A stretch of DNA of 64,000 bases, taken from positions 62,001 through 126,000 of the forward strand of contig NZ_CP012623.1 in NCBI RefSeq assembly GCF_001280305.1, written 5' to 3'. Of the stretch, positions 61,880-64,000 are shown in pieces. The number at the start of each line of letters is the position of its first letter. Position 1 is the stretch's first letter. A program made the position numbers and the translations under genes. The stretch is from Hymenobacter sp. DG25A. GTDB taxonomy: Bacteria > Bacteroidota > Bacteroidia > Cytophagales > Hymenobacteraceae. Under the pieces are notes generated by a model. That model worked only from the letters and a program-made list of their open reading frames with translations. It was not told the origin of the DNA and did no database searches.

Positions 61880-63277
61880 CTATTTAATAGTGAATCGCAC
61901 CACAGATTCCTGCTGCGGCCCTTGTATCCGCAGCGTGTACCAACCAGCTCGTAGGTTGCGTAATGGTAGCACCGCATGCGCCTGGCCAGCTGCCAGCGTA
62001 GCCTGACCCACTTGCCGCCCTAGCGCATCGTGTACCGTAACTCCCGCTACCACCGGCAAGGGAGCCGACAACTGCAACTTTATCTGATTGGTAGCAGGGT
62101 TAGGCCACACGGTAACCACCAGGGGCGCCGTGGCCGCAACAGTGGCAGTAGGCGCGTATGCCTTGTTTTGCAGCATCAGAATCTGGTCGTCATTCGCATT
62201 GCCCGCGCCGGAGCCGTCCCGGTTGCTGGTGCCCAGAAACACGCGGCCATCCGGCGCCACGCAAATAGCCCGCAGGCGCCCAAACTGCCGGTTGAGAATC
62301 AGGACCGGCGCGCTTTTCAGGCTGGTACCATCGGTCTGCAAAGGCAGCTGAAGCAGCTGGCCGGCTTTCAGGCTATTCAGCAGCAAAGAGTTGCGCCACT
62401 CCGGAATAGCCGGGTGGTTATAATAAGCCAGCCCCGATACGGCCAGCGTGGGCGTCCAGGCAAACAGGGGCTCTTTCACGTTTTTCTCGGTGCAAAAGGC
62501 TTTTTCCGCGGGCTCGTCACAAAATCCCTTCACTGTAGGCCAGCCGTAGTTGCGGCCCGCTTCTATCAGGTTAATCTCATCATTGGAATCGGGGCCGTGT
62601 TCCGAGCTGTAGATGCGGCCGTTAGGCCCCAGTGCCAGGCCCTGCGGGTTGCGGTGGCCCAGGGTGTAGAGGTACTTGCTGGGCTGCGGGTTGCTGGCGG
62701 GTATGCTGCCGTCCGCGGCCAGCCGCAGAATCTTGCCGTTCAGGCTGGCGGCGTCCTGCGGGTTGCTTTGGTTGGCGGCATCCCCCGTCGACATCAGCAA
62801 AGTGCCGTCGGGCAGGAACAGCAGGCGGGAGCCGCTATGAATGCGGGCGGCTGGTATGTCGGAAAGTAGAATGACCGGCGAGCCAAGCGAGCCGCCGGAA
62901 TACGTGTAGCGCACCAGCTTTTCCCGCAGCTGACTGCCGGCCGTGTAAGTGTACACCACATACACGTAGGGCGAGGTGGCAAAGTCCGGGTGCAGGGCCA
63001 TGCCCAGTAAGCCTCCTTCGCCTTCCTCGGCTACATCGGGCACGGTTAAGAGTGGCAATACCTGCCCCGTAGCCGGGTTGATGTGGCTGATGCGGCCAGG
63101 GCGCTCCGTCATCCAGAGAAAGTTATCGGGCCCCCAAAGCAGCTCCCAGGGAGTATCCAGTTTGGTGGCCAACGATGTTACTGTAACCGTGGTGTTGCCC
63201 ACTGGCACGGTGGTAGGCTGGGCTACGGCCACCCCCGCCACCAGCCACAGCCAACCAAGGAGAACGAAGCTTTTCAT
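61880..63277 (-). CDS. PQQ-dependent glucose/sorbosone dehydrogenase-like protein with T9SS tail
   Basis: 465 residues from ATG 63277 (MKSFVLLGWLWLVAGVAVAQ); an in-frame upstream start at 63358 would bury the signal peptide. A six-bladed propeller (about 25-375) carries LDTPWELLWGPDNFLWMTER, EGGLLGMALHPDF, RIHSGSRLLFLPDG, GHRNPQGLALGPNGRIYSSEHGP and NYGWPTVKG, all markers of the soluble glucose dehydrogenase/sorbosone family. The catalytic His is in ARIHSGS. The C-terminus (VWPNPATNQIKLQLS ... GWYTLRIQGPQQESVVRFTIK) is a type A sorting domain. It probably oxidises a sugar at the cell surface, with PQQ obtained from outside; no pqq genes are seen. Confidence 0.9.
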   Translation of the reverse strand: MKSFVLLGWLWLVAGVAVAQPTTVPVGNTTVTVTSLATKLDTPWELLWGPDNFLWMTERPGRISHINPATGQVLPLLTVPDVAEEGEGGLLGMALHPDFATSPYVYVVYTYTAGSQLREKLVRYTYSGGSLGSPVILLSDIPAARIHSGSRLLFLPDGTLLMSTGDAANQSNPQDAASLNGKILRLAADGSIPASNPQPSKYLYTLGHRNPQGLALGPNGRIYSSEHGPDSNDEINLIEAGRNYGWPTVKGFCDEPAEKAFCTEKNVKEPLFAWTPTLAVSGLAYYNHPAIPEWRNSLLLNSLKAGQLLQLPLQTDGTSLKSAPVLILNRQFGRLRAICVAPDGRVFLGTSNRDGSGAGNANDDQILMLQNKAYAPTATVAATAPLVVTVWPNPATNQIKLQLSAPLPVVAGVTVHDALGRQVGQATLAAGQAHAVLPLRNLRAGWYTLRIQGPQQESVVRFTIK

Positions 63278-63408
63278 CGGGATATAAGAAAAGATGAATA
63301 AATAGCACTTGGTTAAGTAGTAAGTTAACACTTTCAGGCAAGGAAGCACCCCGGCCAATTCGTAATACTTTGCGCGCGGGGTGCTTGCTTGTCAGTATAT
63401 TCACGCTG

Positions 63409-64000
63409 ATGAAGAAGCTGTTGCCCGCCTTGCTCATGGGCGTTATTGGTTTAGTAGCCGGCGCCATGCTGCCGCGCCCCTCTGAGTTGCCGGATATTAC
63501 CGTACCCATGGTGCGGGCTGCCCAGCAGCTGATGGGGCTGAACTTCCCGGATGCGCAGCTGGACTCGGCCTGCCGCGACCTGGTGGACTATCGGAACAAC
63601 TATCTGGCCCTGCGTCAGGTAGAGCTGCCCAATGGCGTCATCCCGGCCGTCGGCTTCGACCCCCGGCCTTTACGCCTGCGCACCACTCCCTCGGCCCCGC
63701 CCACGGACTTCCGCCGGCTGCTGAAAATGGGCAAAGTGGTGCTCCCCGCCAACCGCGACGAGCTGGCCTATTACTCCGTGCGCCAGTTGGGTGAGCTGCT
63801 CCGCACCCGCCAAATCACTTCCGAAGCGCTAACCACTTTCTTCCTGGCTCGCCTCAAGCGCTACAACCAACAGCTATTCTGCGTTACCACGTTCACCGAT
63901 GAGCTGGCCCTGCAGCAGGCCCGCGCCGCCGATGCCGAAATAAGGCGCGGGCGCTACCGGGGCCCGCTGCACGGCGTGCCTTACGGCATTAAGGACTTGT
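63409..64000 (+). CDS. Amidase-signature family protein, 5' part (runs off window)
   Basis: 197 complete codons, open at the window edge. The N-terminus is a signal or anchor helix (KKLLPALLMGVIGLVAGAML), followed by about 110 residues of unknown helical sequence. The amidase fold starts at LLRTRQITSEALTTFFLARLKRYN and reaches HGVPYGIKDL, where the Lys is the catalytic general base of the Ser-cisSer-Lys triad. Exported amidase-signature enzymes hydrolyse amides in the periplasm; the substrate is unknown. Divergent from the sugar dehydrogenase gene. Confidence 0.85.
   Translation, partial: MKKLLPALLMGVIGLVAGAMLPRPSELPDITVPMVRAAQQLMGLNFPDAQLDSACRDLVDYRNNYLALRQVELPNGVIPAVGFDPRPLRLRTTPSAPPTDFRRLLKMGKVVLPANRDELAYYSVRQLGELLRTRQITSEALTTFFLARLKRYNQQLFCVTTFTDELALQQARAADAEIRRGRYRGPLHGVPYGIKDL

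Overview
The window is a chromosomal stretch of a Bacteroidota bacterium, most likely Cytophagales and Hymenobacter-like. The evidence is type IX secretion (T9SS) C-terminal sorting domains of both type A and type B, a TonB-dependent receptor with an N-terminal carboxypeptidase-like domain, DUF4292 and DUF3078 proteins, promoters of the TTG-N17-23-TAnnTTTG form, and a G+C content that by eye is near 60%. I assign no species. No rRNA, tRNA, CRISPR array, insertion sequence or prophage was seen.

Layout. 1-715 (minus): the start of a gatA-like amidase gene behind two tandem TatA-type genes. 991-1938 (plus): a GAF-LytTR sensor/regulator, followed by a candidate small RNA. 2198-10114 (minus): enoyl-CoA hydratase, lipid-linked sugar flippase, dUTPase and a sugar nucleotidyltransferase, then a TPR / DUF4292 lipoprotein / EnvC-like set. 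10336-15171: mscL and several small envelope proteins. 15172-20346 (minus): the translation/transcription operon rimP-nusA-infB, with an attenuator-like hairpin in its leader. 20368-32451: a type B T9SS protein, an EEP-family membrane protein, cysS, an M28 peptidase, an alpha/beta hydrolase, an unusually AT-rich MutS-family ATPase, an S66 peptidase and an NTF2-like protein. 32614-37078 (minus): a methionine/cysteine locus (OAH sulfhydrylase, metX, hom). 37202-41475: LysM protein, small lipoprotein, YbhN-like membrane protein, dxs. 41540-50140: an AT-rich array of three paralogous T9SS type A surface proteins, with a perfect 34-bp-arm palindrome between the second and third. 50224-54879: hydrolase, asd, lamin-tail-domain protein. 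54993-60092: a metal locus (TonB receptor, mntH, CDF transporter) with two matching palindromic operators. 60113-64000: a type B T9SS protein, a PQQ-type sugar dehydrogenase with a T9SS tail, and a truncated amidase.

The most interesting object is the leader of the sulfhydrylase gene (36505-37078, minus). A good Bacteroidota promoter is followed by a class I SAM riboswitch aptamer, and about 115 nt further on by a 14-codon ORF, MRMRCCCSACCCCC, in which 8 of 14 residues are cysteine. A C-rich, G-poor tract then leads to the enzyme. This reads as a dual sensor: SAM by riboswitch, and charged Cys-tRNA by ribosome stalling. A second structured element and a palindromic repeat lie in front of metX.

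Other points worth attention are the shared operators of the TonB receptor and mntH (a probable manganese or iron regulon), a near-perfect sigma-54 promoter in front of a small secreted basic protein, two candidate small RNAs, and the mosaic, repeat-built surface protein genes. All calls come from reading the sequence; no database search or folding program was run.
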